Shown: one piece after another, positions 24,247 to 35,200 of the stretch
How the letters are laid out: each line of letters opens with the position of its first letter
How positions within the stretch are numbered: the stretch's first letter is position 1
From: Collinsella sp.
Lineage (GTDB): Bacteria > Actinomycetota > Coriobacteriia > Coriobacteriales > Coriobacteriaceae
Direction: 5' to 3'
Length of the DNA stretch: 64,000 nucleotides
Assembly: GCA_019414245.1 (NCBI GenBank)
Contig: DXMK01000015.1
Coordinates: 295,383-359,382 of the forward strand
The notes under the pieces: generated by a model
The model's database searches: none
Told to the model about the DNA's origin: nothing
The model's input: the letters and a program-made list of their open reading frames with translations, nothing else
Made by a program: the position numbers and the translations under genes

Positions 24247-26586
24247 ATGGCTCAAGATAAGTTCGACGTGGGTGGCATGACATGCGCCGCCTGCCAGGCG
24301 CACGTGGATCGTGCCGTGAGCAAGCTCGACGGCGTCGAGAGCGTCGCGGTCAATCTGCTCGCCGGCTCTATGCTGGTGGACTACGACCCCGCGCAGGTCA
24401 CCCCCGACGACATCTGCACCGCCGTCGATCGCGCTGGCTACTCGGCCTCACCCGTCAGCACGGGCACCGACGCCGCCCAAAGCGGCAGTACGCAAGCCAG
24501 GTCCGGCGCCGCCCATATGGAGTCGCCCACCAAAAAACTGGAGGCCGCCGCCTCTGCCATGCGCACTCGTCTCATCGTCTCGATCGTATTCCTCATCCCA
24601 CTGTTCTACATAGGCATGGGGCACATGCTTGGCTGGCCGCTGCCCGGCATTTTCACCGACCATACCCACAGCATGACGCTCGCCCTCACCGAGCTCGTCC
24701 TGCTTATCCCCATCGTCTATGTCAACGACGCGTACTTTATCAACGGGTTTAAATCGCTCGCGCACGGCGCGCCCACCATGGACGCCCTTATTGCCGTGGG
24801 CGCCACCGCTTCCGTCGCCTGGTCGTTCTATGCCATGTTTATCATGGCCGACCAGCTGGCCGCCGGGCAAATCCACGAGGCCATGATGACGAGCATGGGC
24901 AACCTGTATTTTGAGAGTGCGGGCACGATCCTGTCGCTCGTCACCGTGGGCAAATACCTCGAGACACGCAGCAAATCCAAGACCGGCGGCGCCATCGAGG
25001 CGCTCATCGACCTGGCGCCCAAGAGCGCGACCGTCGTGGCAGAGGACGGCACCGAGACCACCGTCGACGTCGACAGCATCCTTCCCGGCCAGGTCCTGCG
25101 CGTACGCCCCGGAGAGTCCATCCCCGTCGATGGCGTGGTGCTCGAGGGCAGCTCGGCCGTGGACGAGAGTGCGCTCACCGGCGAGTCCATCCCCGTGGAA
25201 AAGACCGCCGGTGCCACCGTCAACGCGGCCACGGTCAACCGCACGGGCTCGTTTACCTTCCGCGCCACGCGTGTGGGCGCCGACACGTCGCTCGCCAAGA
25301 TTATCCAGCTCGTCGAGGACGCCAACACCACCAAGGCGCCCATCGCCCGCATGGCCGACAAAGTCGCCGGCGTGTTTGTGCCCGTGGTGTTCGTGATCTC
25401 GGCCGCGACCTTCGTGGTGTGGATGGCACTGACCGGAAGCATCAACGAAGCGCTTACCTCCGCCGTCGCCGTGCTGGTGATCAGCTGCCCGTGCGCGCTG
25501 GGCCTGGCCACGCCCGTCGCCATTATGGTTGGCACCGGCAAGGGCGCCGAGATGGGCATTCTGTTCAAGAGCGCCGAGGCGCTGGAGAACCTGCGCAGCG
25601 TGGGCACCGTGGTGCTCGATAAGACGGGCACCGTCACCCGCGGCAAGCCTGCCGTGACCGATATCGTGGTAGCCACGCGCGCTGACGGCTCGCCCGCCAT
25701 GAGCGAAAAGGCGCTGCTCAAGCTGGCCGCCGCGCTGGAGCGCTCGAGCGAGCACCCGCTGGCAGAGGCGATTATGGCCGAGTGCGAGGCGCGCGGAATT
25801 GTCGCGCGCATGGTCGAGGACTTTGCCGCCGTGCCCGGACGAGGCGTTACGGCACGCGAGGGGCAGAATGTCATCGCAGCCGGCAACGTGCGCCTGATGG
25901 ACGAGTTGGGCGTTACCGTGCCCGCGGGTCTTGCCGAGCAATTTGCCGCCGAAGGCAAGACGCCGCTGTTCTTTGCCAAGAACGGCGAGCTTGTCGGCAC
26001 CATCGCCGTGGCTGACGAGGTCAAAGAGACGAGCGCCGAGGCCATCGCTGCGCTCCGCAAGCTCGGCGTCGACGTGCGCATGCTCACCGGCGACAACCGC
26101 GTCACTGCCGAAGCAATCGCCCGCCGTGTGGGACTCGACCGTGCGCAGGTCATCGCCGACGTCCTTCCCGCCGACAAAGAGCGCCATGTGCGCGAGTTGC
26201 AGGACGCAGGCAGCATGGTGGCCATGGTGGGCGACGGCATCAACGACTCTCCCGCCCTGGCGCGCGCCGGCGTGGGCCTTGCCATCGGCACCGGTGCCGA
26301 CATCGCCAAGGAAGGCGCCGACGTGGTGCTCATGCGCAGCGACCTTATGGATGTTGCGCGTGCCATCGAGCTTTCGCGCGCCACGATCCGCAACATCAAG
26401 CAGGACCTGTTCTGGGCGCTGTTCTACAACGGCATCGGCATTCCGCTCGCCGCGGGCGTGTTCTTCCCGCTCACCGGGTGGCAGCTCTCGCCGATGTTTG
26501 GCGCTGCGGCCATGAGCCTGTCGAGTGTCTGCGTCGTAAGCAATGCCCTGCGTCTGCGAACCTTTAAGCCGAAAGTGGCAAAATAG
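24247..26586 (+). CDS. copA: Copper-exporting P1B-type ATPase
   Basis: The pump expels Cu(I) using ATP. The 779 residues show one N-terminal metal-binding domain (GGMTCAACQAHV, Cys13 and Cys16), eight membrane segments, the transmembrane CPCALGLATP motif, phosphorylation site DKTGTVTRG, nucleotide-domain HP motif SEHPLAEAI and hinge GDGINDSPALARAG. The CPC motif and the company of copZ and csoR indicate copper. AAAGGAG lies before the ATG. Transcription should come from the CsoR-type promoter. Confidence 0.96.
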   Translation: MAQDKFDVGGMTCAACQAHVDRAVSKLDGVESVAVNLLAGSMLVDYDPAQVTPDDICTAVDRAGYSASPVSTGTDAAQSGSTQARSGAAHMESPTKKLEAAASAMRTRLIVSIVFLIPLFYIGMGHMLGWPLPGIFTDHTHSMTLALTELVLLIPIVYVNDAYFINGFKSLAHGAPTMDALIAVGATASVAWSFYAMFIMADQLAAGQIHEAMMTSMGNLYFESAGTILSLVTVGKYLETRSKSKTGGAIEALIDLAPKSATVVAEDGTETTVDVDSILPGQVLRVRPGESIPVDGVVLEGSSAVDESALTGESIPVEKTAGATVNAATVNRTGSFTFRATRVGADTSLAKIIQLVEDANTTKAPIARMADKVAGVFVPVVFVISAATFVVWMALTGSINEALTSAVAVLVISCPCALGLATPVAIMVGTGKGAEMGILFKSAEALENLRSVGTVVLDKTGTVTRGKPAVTDIVVATRADGSPAMSEKALLKLAAALERSSEHPLAEAIMAECEARGIVARMVEDFAAVPGRGVTAREGQNVIAAGNVRLMDELGVTVPAGLAEQFAAEGKTPLFFAKNGELVGTIAVADEVKETSAEAIAALRKLGVDVRMLTGDNRVTAEAIARRVGLDRAQVIADVLPADKERHVRELQDAGSMVAMVGDGINDSPALARAGVGLAIGTGADIAKEGADVVLMRSDLMDVARAIELSRATIRNIKQDLFWALFYNGIGIPLAAGVFFPLTGWQLSPMFGAAAMSLSSVCVVSNALRLRTFKPKVAK

Positions 26587-26610
26587 GCTCACCATTAACT
26601 CCATTTAGAA

Positions 26611-26712
26611 CGGGTTTTCCAGGTGCCCGAGATTGACCTGAAAGAGGAGCGACGCGTACTTTGGTACGTGAGCGACGGCTTGAAGGTCAAGGTCGGGTGC
26701 CTGGGAAAGCCG
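26611..26712 (+). promoter_or_regulatory. 102-nt imperfect hairpin between copA and copZ
   Basis: The left arm from 26611 (CGGGTTTTCCAGG, CCCGA, TTGACCT) pairs in order with the right arm ending at 26712 (AGGTCAA, TCGGG, CCTGGGAAAGCCG). The mismatches are small and mostly symmetric. The apex has CGCGTAC, TTTG and GTACGTG. It ends 21 bases before copZ. Roles could be mRNA processing, differential expression or a small RNA; none is established. Confidence 0.5.
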
Positions 26713-26733
26713 ACACAACAGAGAGGAATACCC

Positions 26734-26955
26734 ATGCGATACACAATCAAGACTTCCGGCCTTATGTGCGGCCACTGCGACGCCACTGTCGAGACGGCAC
26801 TGCTCAACGTGGCAGGCGTGACCGACGCCGACGCCGATCACGAGACTCAGACCGTCCAGGTGGAGTGCGCCGACACCGTGACCGCCAAGCAGCTCGCCGC
26901 CGCCGTCGAGGGCGCCGGCGAGAAGTTCCACGCCCTGTCTGTGACCGCCGCGTAA
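26734..26955 (+). CDS. copZ: Heavy-metal-associated domain protein, probable copper chaperone
   Basis: The 73-residue protein has the HMA fold signature with metal site GLMCGHCDATVE (MxCxxC). It probably hands Cu(I) to CopA. The frame is open further upstream through the hairpin, but GAGAGG 6 bases before the ATG at 26734 and the family N-terminus (MRYTIKTSGL) set the start. MCGHC rather than MTCxxC is a usual CopZ variation. It sits between copA and csoR in the same direction. Confidence 0.9.
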   Translation: MRYTIKTSGLMCGHCDATVETALLNVAGVTDADADHETQTVQVECADTVTAKQLAAAVEGAGEKFHALSVTAA

Positions 26956-26998
26956 CGACCCGCACGTACCCCCCCCCGACCAGAAACGAGAACCCGCC

Positions 26999-27271
26999 AT
27001 GATGGCAGACCATAAATCGGTGACCCGCATGCTCAAGACGGCACGCGGTCAGATCGACGGCATCCTGCGGATGGTCGATGAGGACCGCTACTGCGTCGAC
27101 ATCTCCACGCAGCTCATGGCCACGCAGGCGCTCATCGCGCGCATCAACGCCGATGTGCTCAAGGCGCATATCGAGGGCTGCGTGACTTCGGCAATCGAAT
27201 CGGGCGACGAAGACCTCAAAGCCGCCAAGCTCGCCGAGATCGAACGCGTCGTCGACAAGCTCTCCAAGTAA
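26999..27271 (+). CDS. csoR: CsoR-family copper-sensing repressor
   Basis: This 90-residue, all-helical repressor shows the Cu(I) ligands of CsoR: Cys32 (YCVDIS), His57 and Cys61 (HIEGC). The helix-1 segment MLKTARGQIDGILRMVDEDR is characteristic. It should bind the GC-tract operator upstream of copA and release it when copper binds. Two adjacent ATGs (26999 and 27002) are equally possible. A run of nine Cs lies between copZ and this gene. Confidence 0.93.
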   Translation: MMADHKSVTRMLKTARGQIDGILRMVDEDRYCVDISTQLMATQALIARINADVLKAHIEGCVTSAIESGDEDLKAAKLAEIERVVDKLSK

Positions 27272-27315
27272 TTGGGGCATTGGGGACAGACTTCTTTGCA
27301 CCGTCTTGGTGTTCC

Positions 27316-27362
27316 GGGGACAGGCATGTTTACACCACATTGGTGCAGATTAACCTGTCCCC
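27316..27362. repeat. GGGGACAGG-family palindrome
   Basis: GGGGACAGG (27316-27324) and CCTGTCCCC (27354-27362) bound a 47-bp element with a nested ACACCA/TGGTGC hairpin. It is nearly identical to 16413-16459. A half copy (TTGGGGACAGA, 27280) precedes it. Confidence 0.75.
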
Positions 27363-27417
27363 CTTGCTCTAAATCGGGTATAAAGGCGTGCGGTATATCG
27401 AACGAAAGGCAATTCGC

Positions 27418-27891
27418 ATGAATGACTTTATGAAGGGCCGCAACGGCGCCGACGAGCTCACCATCGTGATGGGCTTTGCCGGCATCGTCATCGCAATGAT
27501 CGGATCGCTCGCTCGCATCCAGTGGCTCAGCTGGATCGCCATCGCCATCATCGTGATCGGCGTGCTGCGCGGCCTGTCCAAGAACATCGAAGCGCGTCGC
27601 AAGGAGAACGCAGCCTTTGTCGCCGCGACCGCGAACGTCCCCGGCTTGGGCAAATTCGTCGCCAGTTTGGGCGGCGGCGCTGCGGCGGCCAACGCCTCGC
27701 GCGCAGCCGGAACGAGCAAGGAAGACTTTGAGCGTGCCAGGCGCACGGCCAAGAAGATGTGGAAGGGCCGCAAGACCACGGCATACCTCAAGTGCCCTAA
27801 CTGCGGCCAGATGCTCTCCGTCCCCAAGGGCAAAGGCAAGATCCGCGTCACCTGCCCCAAGTGCCACGCCAAGATGGAAACCCGCTCCTAG
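27418..27891 (+). CDS. Small membrane protein with C-terminal zinc ribbon
   Basis: This 157-residue protein has two N-terminal membrane segments (about 13-32 and 36-54), a basic/Ala-rich linker and a four-cysteine zinc ribbon near the C-terminus (KCPNCGQML then VTCPKCHAKM). The function is unknown. Such ribbons follow membrane anchors in many uncharacterised actinobacterial proteins. The start at 27418 has GAAAGG 9 bases upstream. It is followed by a bidirectional terminator. Confidence 0.8.
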   Translation: MNDFMKGRNGADELTIVMGFAGIVIAMIGSLARIQWLSWIAIAIIVIGVLRGLSKNIEARRKENAAFVAATANVPGLGKFVASLGGGAAAANASRAAGTSKEDFERARRTAKKMWKGRKTTAYLKCPNCGQMLSVPKGKGKIRVTCPKCHAKMETRS

Positions 27892-27902
27892 CGCCCGCAC
27901 GC

Positions 27903-27931
27903 GGGACAAATTAATCAGGTTTGTTTGTCCC
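27903..27931. repeat. GGGACAAA inverted repeat
   Basis: GGGACAAA (27903-27910) and TTTGTCCC (27924-27931) flank TTAATCAGG and resemble a reduced GGGGACAGG-type element. It is just past the zinc-ribbon gene. Confidence 0.45.
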
Positions 27932-27953
27932 AAATCTTAAGTATTTGTTCGAT

Positions 27954-27992
27954 ACAAAAGCCGAGGCCTCGTGTTGAGACCTCGGCTTTTGT
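27954..27992. terminator. Bidirectional terminator
   Basis: ACAAAAGCCGAGG (27954-27966) and CCTCGGCTTTTGT (27980-27992) are perfect complements around a 13-base loop. A/T-runs at both ends suit termination of both the zinc-ribbon gene (+) and the converging amidohydrolase (-). Confidence 0.88.
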
Positions 27993-28023
27993 ATGCGGCA
28001 ACGGGGTTGTCCCTTTGTCACAT

Positions 28024-29394
28024 CTACGCCACACCGTCGCGGGCAAGCTCCTCGGCCAACGCCTCGGCAGGCATGGCCATAATCGCGTCGAGCTCGGCGT
28101 CCACCTCGGGAATACGCTTCACCTTGAGTTTGCGCACCAGATCACCACGGCACGTCACGTACGTCGGCTCACGCAGTGCGCACAGATCATCGAGCGGGTT
28201 CTTGCGCGTTACCAAGATATCGGCAGCCTTGCCGCACTCGATCGTACCGGTCTCGCCGCCCAGCCCCAGCAGCTCGGCATTGACCTGCGTGGCCGTATGC
28301 AGCGCAAAGGCATTGCTCACGCCCACGTACTTGGCAAAATAGGCTACCTCGCGCCACATGTCATACTGCGTCACGAACGGGCAGCTCGAGTCCGTGCCCA
28401 GGCCCACCTTAACGCCAGCTTCCAGCGCCGCACGGGCGCTCTCGATGATGCCCGAACACACAATGTCGCCGTTCTTCTTTTGCGTGTCGGTCGAATGGGT
28501 CTTCTCCGGATCGAGCAGCACAAACGGCAGCGCGGGGCTGATAGTGCAGGTAACGCTGGGCGCACGCCCCTCAAGCTGCGTGCCCGCGGCGCCGCGGTAC
28601 AGTTCCAAGATCTCGGGAGTCATCGGGGCACCGTGCTCGATCGTATCGACGCCGGCCTCAAGCGCGGCCTTCACGCCCTCGGTGCTCTCGACATGAGCCA
28701 TAACCGGCAGGCCCACCTCGTGCGCAGCCTTGCACGCCGCCGCGGCAACCTCGACCGGCATGCGCAGCACGCCCGGCTCACCTACTTCGGTCGCGTCGAA
28801 CACGCCGCCCGTCACGAACAGCTTGATGACGTCGGCACCGCGCGCATACAAGTCACGCACTTGTTCGGCCGCCTCATCGGGGGTATCGGCGACCTGCGCG
28901 AACAGCCCCGCACCGTGACCGCCCGGCACCGTGACACCCGTTCCCGGCGCCACCAGACGCGGACCCTGATACTTGCCGGCGTCGATAGCGTTGCGCACGG
29001 CGATATCGGCAAACAGCGGGTCACCCGCACCGCGCACCGTGGTCACGCCGCTTGCCAACTGCTGCTGGGCGCTGCCTTTGAGGATGTGGCGGACGATGGC
29101 GCGGCCCACGGGATTATCGAGCTTCTTCATAAGTGCGCCCGCATCGCCGGCCGAGACAGGCTTGCCCGAGCCGCACAGGTGCACATGCATATTGATGAGG
29201 CCGGGCATGAGGTACGCGCCGGCCAGGTCGATGACCTCGGCACCTGCAGGCGCCTGCGCCACAGCACTCGGCCCCACCCACGTGATGACACCGCGCTCAA
29301 CGGCCACGGCCATATCGGGTTGCGGCTCCATATGCTCCGAGCCATCCAGAATGGTCGCATTGATAAACAACGTAGAACGATCGGCAGACGCCAT
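28024..29394 (-). CDS. Amidohydrolase-superfamily metal-dependent hydrolase
   Basis: The enzyme has a TIM-barrel amidohydrolase fold. Metal ligands are visible as NMHVHL (His70, His72), IKLFVTGG (lysine), MAHVES, IEHG and LGTDSS (Asp). The C-terminal ADILVTRKNPLDD returns to the beta-sandwich. It resembles the imidazolonepropionase/Xaa-Pro dipeptidase-like group whose members hydrolyse cyclic amides or dipeptides; the substrate is unknown. GGGAGGAG stands 6 bases before the ATG at 29394. The 456 residues fit. No pathway neighbours are present. Confidence 0.88.
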   Translation of the reverse strand: MASADRSTLFINATILDGSEHMEPQPDMAVAVERGVITWVGPSAVAQAPAGAEVIDLAGAYLMPGLINMHVHLCGSGKPVSAGDAGALMKKLDNPVGRAIVRHILKGSAQQQLASGVTTVRGAGDPLFADIAVRNAIDAGKYQGPRLVAPGTGVTVPGGHGAGLFAQVADTPDEAAEQVRDLYARGADVIKLFVTGGVFDATEVGEPGVLRMPVEVAAAACKAAHEVGLPVMAHVESTEGVKAALEAGVDTIEHGAPMTPEILELYRGAAGTQLEGRAPSVTCTISPALPFVLLDPEKTHSTDTQKKNGDIVCSGIIESARAALEAGVKVGLGTDSSCPFVTQYDMWREVAYFAKYVGVSNAFALHTATQVNAELLGLGGETGTIECGKAADILVTRKNPLDDLCALREPTYVTCRGDLVRKLKVKRIPEVDAELDAIMAMPAEALAEELARDGVA

Positions 29395-29543
29395 ATCGAG
29401 CTCCTCCCTCACGAGCAACTTGAACATTTGTCCATTATCACCTAATGCAGCGACCTAAAGTCGAGCATATCGGTTAACGGAGGGAAGAGGGGATGTGGGG
29501 GACGGAATACGTTGCAGTCCCACCCCAGCGACACCAGGGAAAT

Positions 29544-29600
29544 GTCTCGATCTGTAACAGTTACGGGCCCAAACAGCCGCCAAACGTTACAGATTGAGAC
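29544..29600. repeat. Single 57-bp GTCTCRATCTGTAACA palindrome
   Basis: The left arm 29544-29559 and right arm 29585-29600 (CGTTACAGATTGAGAC) enclose a 25-bp core. It is the only solitary copy in the window, between the amidohydrolase start and the end of the downstream unknown gene. Confidence 0.88.
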
Positions 29601-29636
29601 AAAGTCAGGGCAGCAGAGCGACACCAGTAACATCCC

Positions 29637-30344
29637 CTACTCCCACTCCTGCTCGTAGATGTTGAGCGACTTTACGTACCGCCCCTGGGCGCCCATGATG
29701 TCGCGGACCAGACGCAAGAAGAAACTGATGCACGAGGTGTCAAAGCCATCCTGCAGGTCCTCCGGATGCACCGCACCAGGCCCATCGACCGCCGTGTCAC
29801 TCAGGCGTGCGATGTCATACAGATAGAGTTGTCCCGCCGTCAGCCAGACATCGTCGACGCAGGCGAGGCGCACCGCAATCGCGCCGTCGCTCCAATGCTC
29901 CTTTTGCACGATATGCGGGTCGTAGACATCAAAGCGACGGTCGGTGCGCGTATCCTTCAGCGCAACCATGCCGTTCGCAGGATCCTTGTCCAAAATGCCA
30001 AAGCGCGAGAAATACTGTGTGTCGCGCACCTGCTCGAGCCGCTTGAGCGAGGCAGGCGAAAGCGATGCCGGCGGCTCATCAACATACAGCTCGAGCAGCG
30101 TCTTGCCATGGCGATAGGGGCGCTCGAAGAGCAGCCAATCGGTAAATGCCATGTTGTAGGCCATGATTTCGTTTTGAGAAGGCTCGGTGCAATAGCCGAG
30201 CCACGGGTCGACAATGATCTCGAACTGCTCGCGCGCCGGCTCCAAAAACTGAAACTTCCGCAGCATCCAAAAATGGGCCATGTCGGCAATATCGTTGCCG
30301 ACGGCTTCGGCCAGATGCGCTCGGTCTAAAACGTGGTCAGTCAT
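29637..30344 (-). CDS. Uncharacterised 235-residue protein
   Basis: I do not recognise the family. The protein is soluble and acidic, with many aromatic residues (HFWMLRKFQFLE, VDPWLGYCTEP, TDWLLFERPYRHGKTLLELY). The mix of secondary structure suggests a globular domain. There is no signal peptide and no clear catalytic motif. GGAGG lies 7 bases before the ATG, the codon use matches its neighbours, and the frame is clean, so the gene is real. It stands alone between a palindrome and a 410-bp gap. Confidence 0.75.
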   Translation of the reverse strand: MTDHVLDRAHLAEAVGNDIADMAHFWMLRKFQFLEPAREQFEIIVDPWLGYCTEPSQNEIMAYNMAFTDWLLFERPYRHGKTLLELYVDEPPASLSPASLKRLEQVRDTQYFSRFGILDKDPANGMVALKDTRTDRRFDVYDPHIVQKEHWSDGAIAVRLACVDDVWLTAGQLYLYDIARLSDTAVDGPGAVHPEDLQDGFDTSCISFFLRLVRDIMGAQGRYVKSLNIYEQEWE

Positions 30345-30583
30345 GGCATCCTCCTCAAACTGATAGACCTCAATTTGAGCTTACGAGGAGGGTGGTCGGC
30401 CACGACCAGCGCGGGCAAAATAGGCCTCCGGCTGCAAACCAGATGCTGACCAAACACTTGACGAAACTTGACCGAAAATGCGCACCGCAACAAAACCGCA
30501 GGCAGGCATAGACAGCCAACCCGCCTTTTCGAGCCAAGCGTCCACAGCCGCCACAGAAACAACAGGTGACCACAGCCCAAGAA

Positions 30584-30617
30584 GTCGACAAATGAACACC
30601 CGTACGTCGACAAATGA
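30584..30617. promoter_or_regulatory. 12-bp direct repeats 22 bp apart
   Basis: GTCGACAAATGA occurs at 30584-30595 and 30606-30617, two helical turns apart. Its place upstream of the unknown 235-residue gene suggests an operator. No regulator can be named. Confidence 0.35.
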
Positions 30618-30665
30618 GCAAATCGCTCGCAAACCCGCAAGGAGTGTCCCCGAATGCCGGCACAT

Positions 30666-30705
30666 AAGGAACGTCCCCAGTTGCCGGCACTTGGGGACGT
30701 TCCTT
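30666..30705. repeat. GGGACGTTCC palindrome
   Basis: AAGGAACGTCCCCA (30666-30679) and TGGGGACGTTCCTT (30692-30705) are perfect complements; GCCGGCAC lies in the loop and also just before the left arm. A related single arm is at 16359-16375. It resembles RAYT-associated REP sequences. Confidence 0.7.
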
Positions 30706-30757
30706 TTGGGCCGGCCGTTGGGAACAGCCCTTGACGATTCAGCTGTGAACAGCCGCC

Positions 30758-32239
<1,482 letters not shown>

Positions 32240-32244
32240 GGCAC

Positions 32245-35200
32245 TTACGCCTCCTTTTTGGTCGAAGCAACAGAGCTGGCGGTGGTGGGCGCAGCGCCAG
32301 CGACACCACCCGCCACATCAAAGCGAGCGACATCGGCGGCGTCGGCGCGACCGGTCACAATGTCAAACGCCAGCTCCTCGGCCTGCGCATGCGTCTTACC
32401 GATGGCCTCGGCGGCAGCGACAATCGCCAACACGCGCTCGTACTCGGTCGGAATGACCTTCACAAAGTGCTTGCCCATCGTCTCAAAGCTGTAGAGCAGC
32501 TTAATACCGCGCGGGCTCTGCGTCGCGTCCACGTGCTCCTGGATGAGCGCACGAATCTGCGCCAGCTCGCCGGCCGTCGGGGCCTTGAGCTCAACGCTCT
32601 CGTGGTTCACACGGGCATCGAGCGTGCCGTACTGGTCAAAGACGTAAGCCACGCCGCCCGTCATGCCGGCGGCGAAGTTCTGCCCGACCTCGCCCAGGAT
32701 GAGCGCCAGACCGCCCGTCATGTACTCGCAGCCATGGTTGCCGCAGCCCTCGACCACCACCGTGGCACCGGAGTTGCGTACGCCAAAGCGCTGGCCGGCC
32801 AGGCCGTTAATGAAGCCGCGACCGCTCGTGGCGCCAAAGAACGCAACGTTGCCCACGATGATGTTCTCGTCGAACTTGTAGGTCGCATGCGGGTTGGGGC
32901 GCACCGACACCTCGCCGCCCGAAAGGCCCTTGCCAAAGTAGTCGTTGGCGTCGCCGCACACGTTGAGCGTAATGCCGCGCGGCAGGAAAGCGCCAAAGCT
33001 CTGACCGGCCGAACCATCGCAATCGATGGTGATGGAGCCGGCGGGCAGGCCCTCGGGATGCGCCTTGGTCACCGCGTTGCCCAAGATGGTGCCCACGCAA
33101 CGGTTGACGTTGGCGATGTCGGCGCGGAAGCGAATCGGGCGCAGGTGCGCACGGGCATCGGCCGTATAGGGCACAAACAGCGTGGAGTCGAGCGTCTTGT
33201 CGAGCTCGCTGTCCGCAGCCATCTGGGGCAGGAAGTGACGGCCGTCGGCGCCCGGGATGTGGGCACCAAACTCACAGGTCGCGCTTGCCAGCACGGGCGA
33301 CAGATCGAGCAGGTTGGCCTTGCGGTTGCCCGGGACCTCGATCTGGCGCAGGCACTCGGGATGGCCGACCATCTCGTCGACGGTGCGGAAGCCCAGGCTC
33401 GCCATAACCTCGCGCAGCTGCTCGGCAACAAAGAGCATAAAGTGTTCGACGTGCTCGGGCTTGCCGCGGAAGCCGCGACGCAGGCGGCAGTTTTGCGTGG
33501 CGATGCCGGCCGGGCAGGTATCCTGCTGGCAGTCGCGCTGCATGAGGCAGCCCATGGAGATGAGCGGCATGGTCGCAAAGCCAAACTCCTCGGCACCCAG
33601 CAGGCAGGCGACGGCGACATCGGTGCCGTCCATGAGCTTGCCATCGGCTTCGAGTACCACGCGCGAGCGCAGGCCGTTTTGCAGCAGCGTCTGCTGGGCC
33701 TCGGCAAGACCGAGCTCTAGCGGCAGACCGGCGTGCCAGATCGAATCGCGCGCCGCGGCACCGGAGCCGCCGTTGTGGCCGCTGATCAAAATCTTGTCGG
33801 CGGCACCCTTGGCCACACCGGTGGCGATGGTGCCGACGCCGGCCTCGCTGACCAGCTTGACCGACACGCGTGCGCCGGGGTTGGCGTTCTTAAGGTCAAA
33901 GATCAGCTCTGCCAGGTCCTCGATAGAGTAAATATCGTGGTGCGGCGGGGGCGAGATCAGGCCGATGCCGGGCGTGGACTGACGGACCTCGGCGATCCAG
34001 GGGTAGACCTTCTTGCCGGGCAGGTGGCCGCCCTCGCCGGGCTTGGCGCCCTGGGCCATCTTGATCTGAATCTCGAAGGCGCTGCACAGGTAGCGGCTCG
34101 TCACGCCAAAGCGCGCGCTTGCCACCTGCTTGATGGCGGAATTCTTGGAGTCACCGTTGGCCAGCGGGGTCTCGCGACGCGGATCCTCGCCGCCCTCGCC
34201 CGAGTTGGAACGGCCGTGCAGGCGGTTCATGGCGATGGCCATGCACTCGTGTGCTTCCTTGCTGATGGAACCGTACGACATGGCGCCGGTGTTAAAGCGG
34301 CGGACGATGTTGAGCGCGGGCTCCACCTCGTCGAGCGAAACCGGCGTGCGACCGTTGGCATTAAAGTCCAGCAGGTCACGCAGGCGCACGGCACGGCCGG
34401 TGCGGTGCAGGCGGGCGCTGTACTCCTTAAAGGTGTCGTAGCTGTCCTCGCGGCAGGCGGTCTGCAGCAGGTAGACGGTCTGCGGGTCGATAAGGTGATC
34501 CTCGCCGCCGAGCGGGCGCCACTTGGTCAGACCCAGCGTGGGCAGCTGATCGGGAGCCGGGCTCTTAAGGATAGCGAGCGCAGTGTCGTAGCGCTCGTTT
34601 TGCTCGCGCTCGACGTCCTCGACACCCATACCGCCCACACGGCTCACCGTGCCGGCGAAGTACGCGTTGACGAACTCCGGAGTGAAGCCCACGGCCTCGA
34701 AGATCTGCGCGGAGTGGTAGCTCTGCACCGTGGAGATGCCCATCTTGGACATGATGGAAACGATGCCGGCGGTCGCAGCCTTGTTGTAGTTAGCGATGCC
34801 CTGCTCGGCTGTCACGTCCAGATCGCCGTGCACCGCCAAGTCGCGAATGCACGCGTGCGCGTTGTACGGATAGATGCCGCTCGCGGAGTAGCCCACCAGT
34901 GCCGCAAAGTCGTGCGGGGACACGGCGTCGCCGCACTCCACCACGATGTCGGCAAGGGTACGCACGCCGGCGCGGATCAGGTGGTTGTGCACGCAGCCCA
35001 CGGCGAGCAGCGACGGCACAGGGACCTCGCCCGCCGCAGCACGGTCGCTCAGCACCACGATGTTCACGCCATCGCGAACCGCGGCCTCGACGTCTTCGGC
35101 AAGCTGCTTGAGTGCAGCCTGCAGCGCGCCCTCACCCGCGTCGCGGCGGTACACGGCACGGAAACGGCGGGTCTTAAAGCCCACGCGGTCGATGGCGCAG

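Larger units (their letters stand above)
30345..30757. other. 413-bp intergenic region between gltD and the unknown gene
   Basis: It carries direct repeats ACTTGAC (around 30457-30473), the 12-mer GTCGACAAATGA twice (30584 and 30606), and the GGGACGTTCC palindrome (30666-30705). An 11-bp palindrome CTCAAATTGAG lies near 30372. No gene is supported. Confidence 0.5.
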
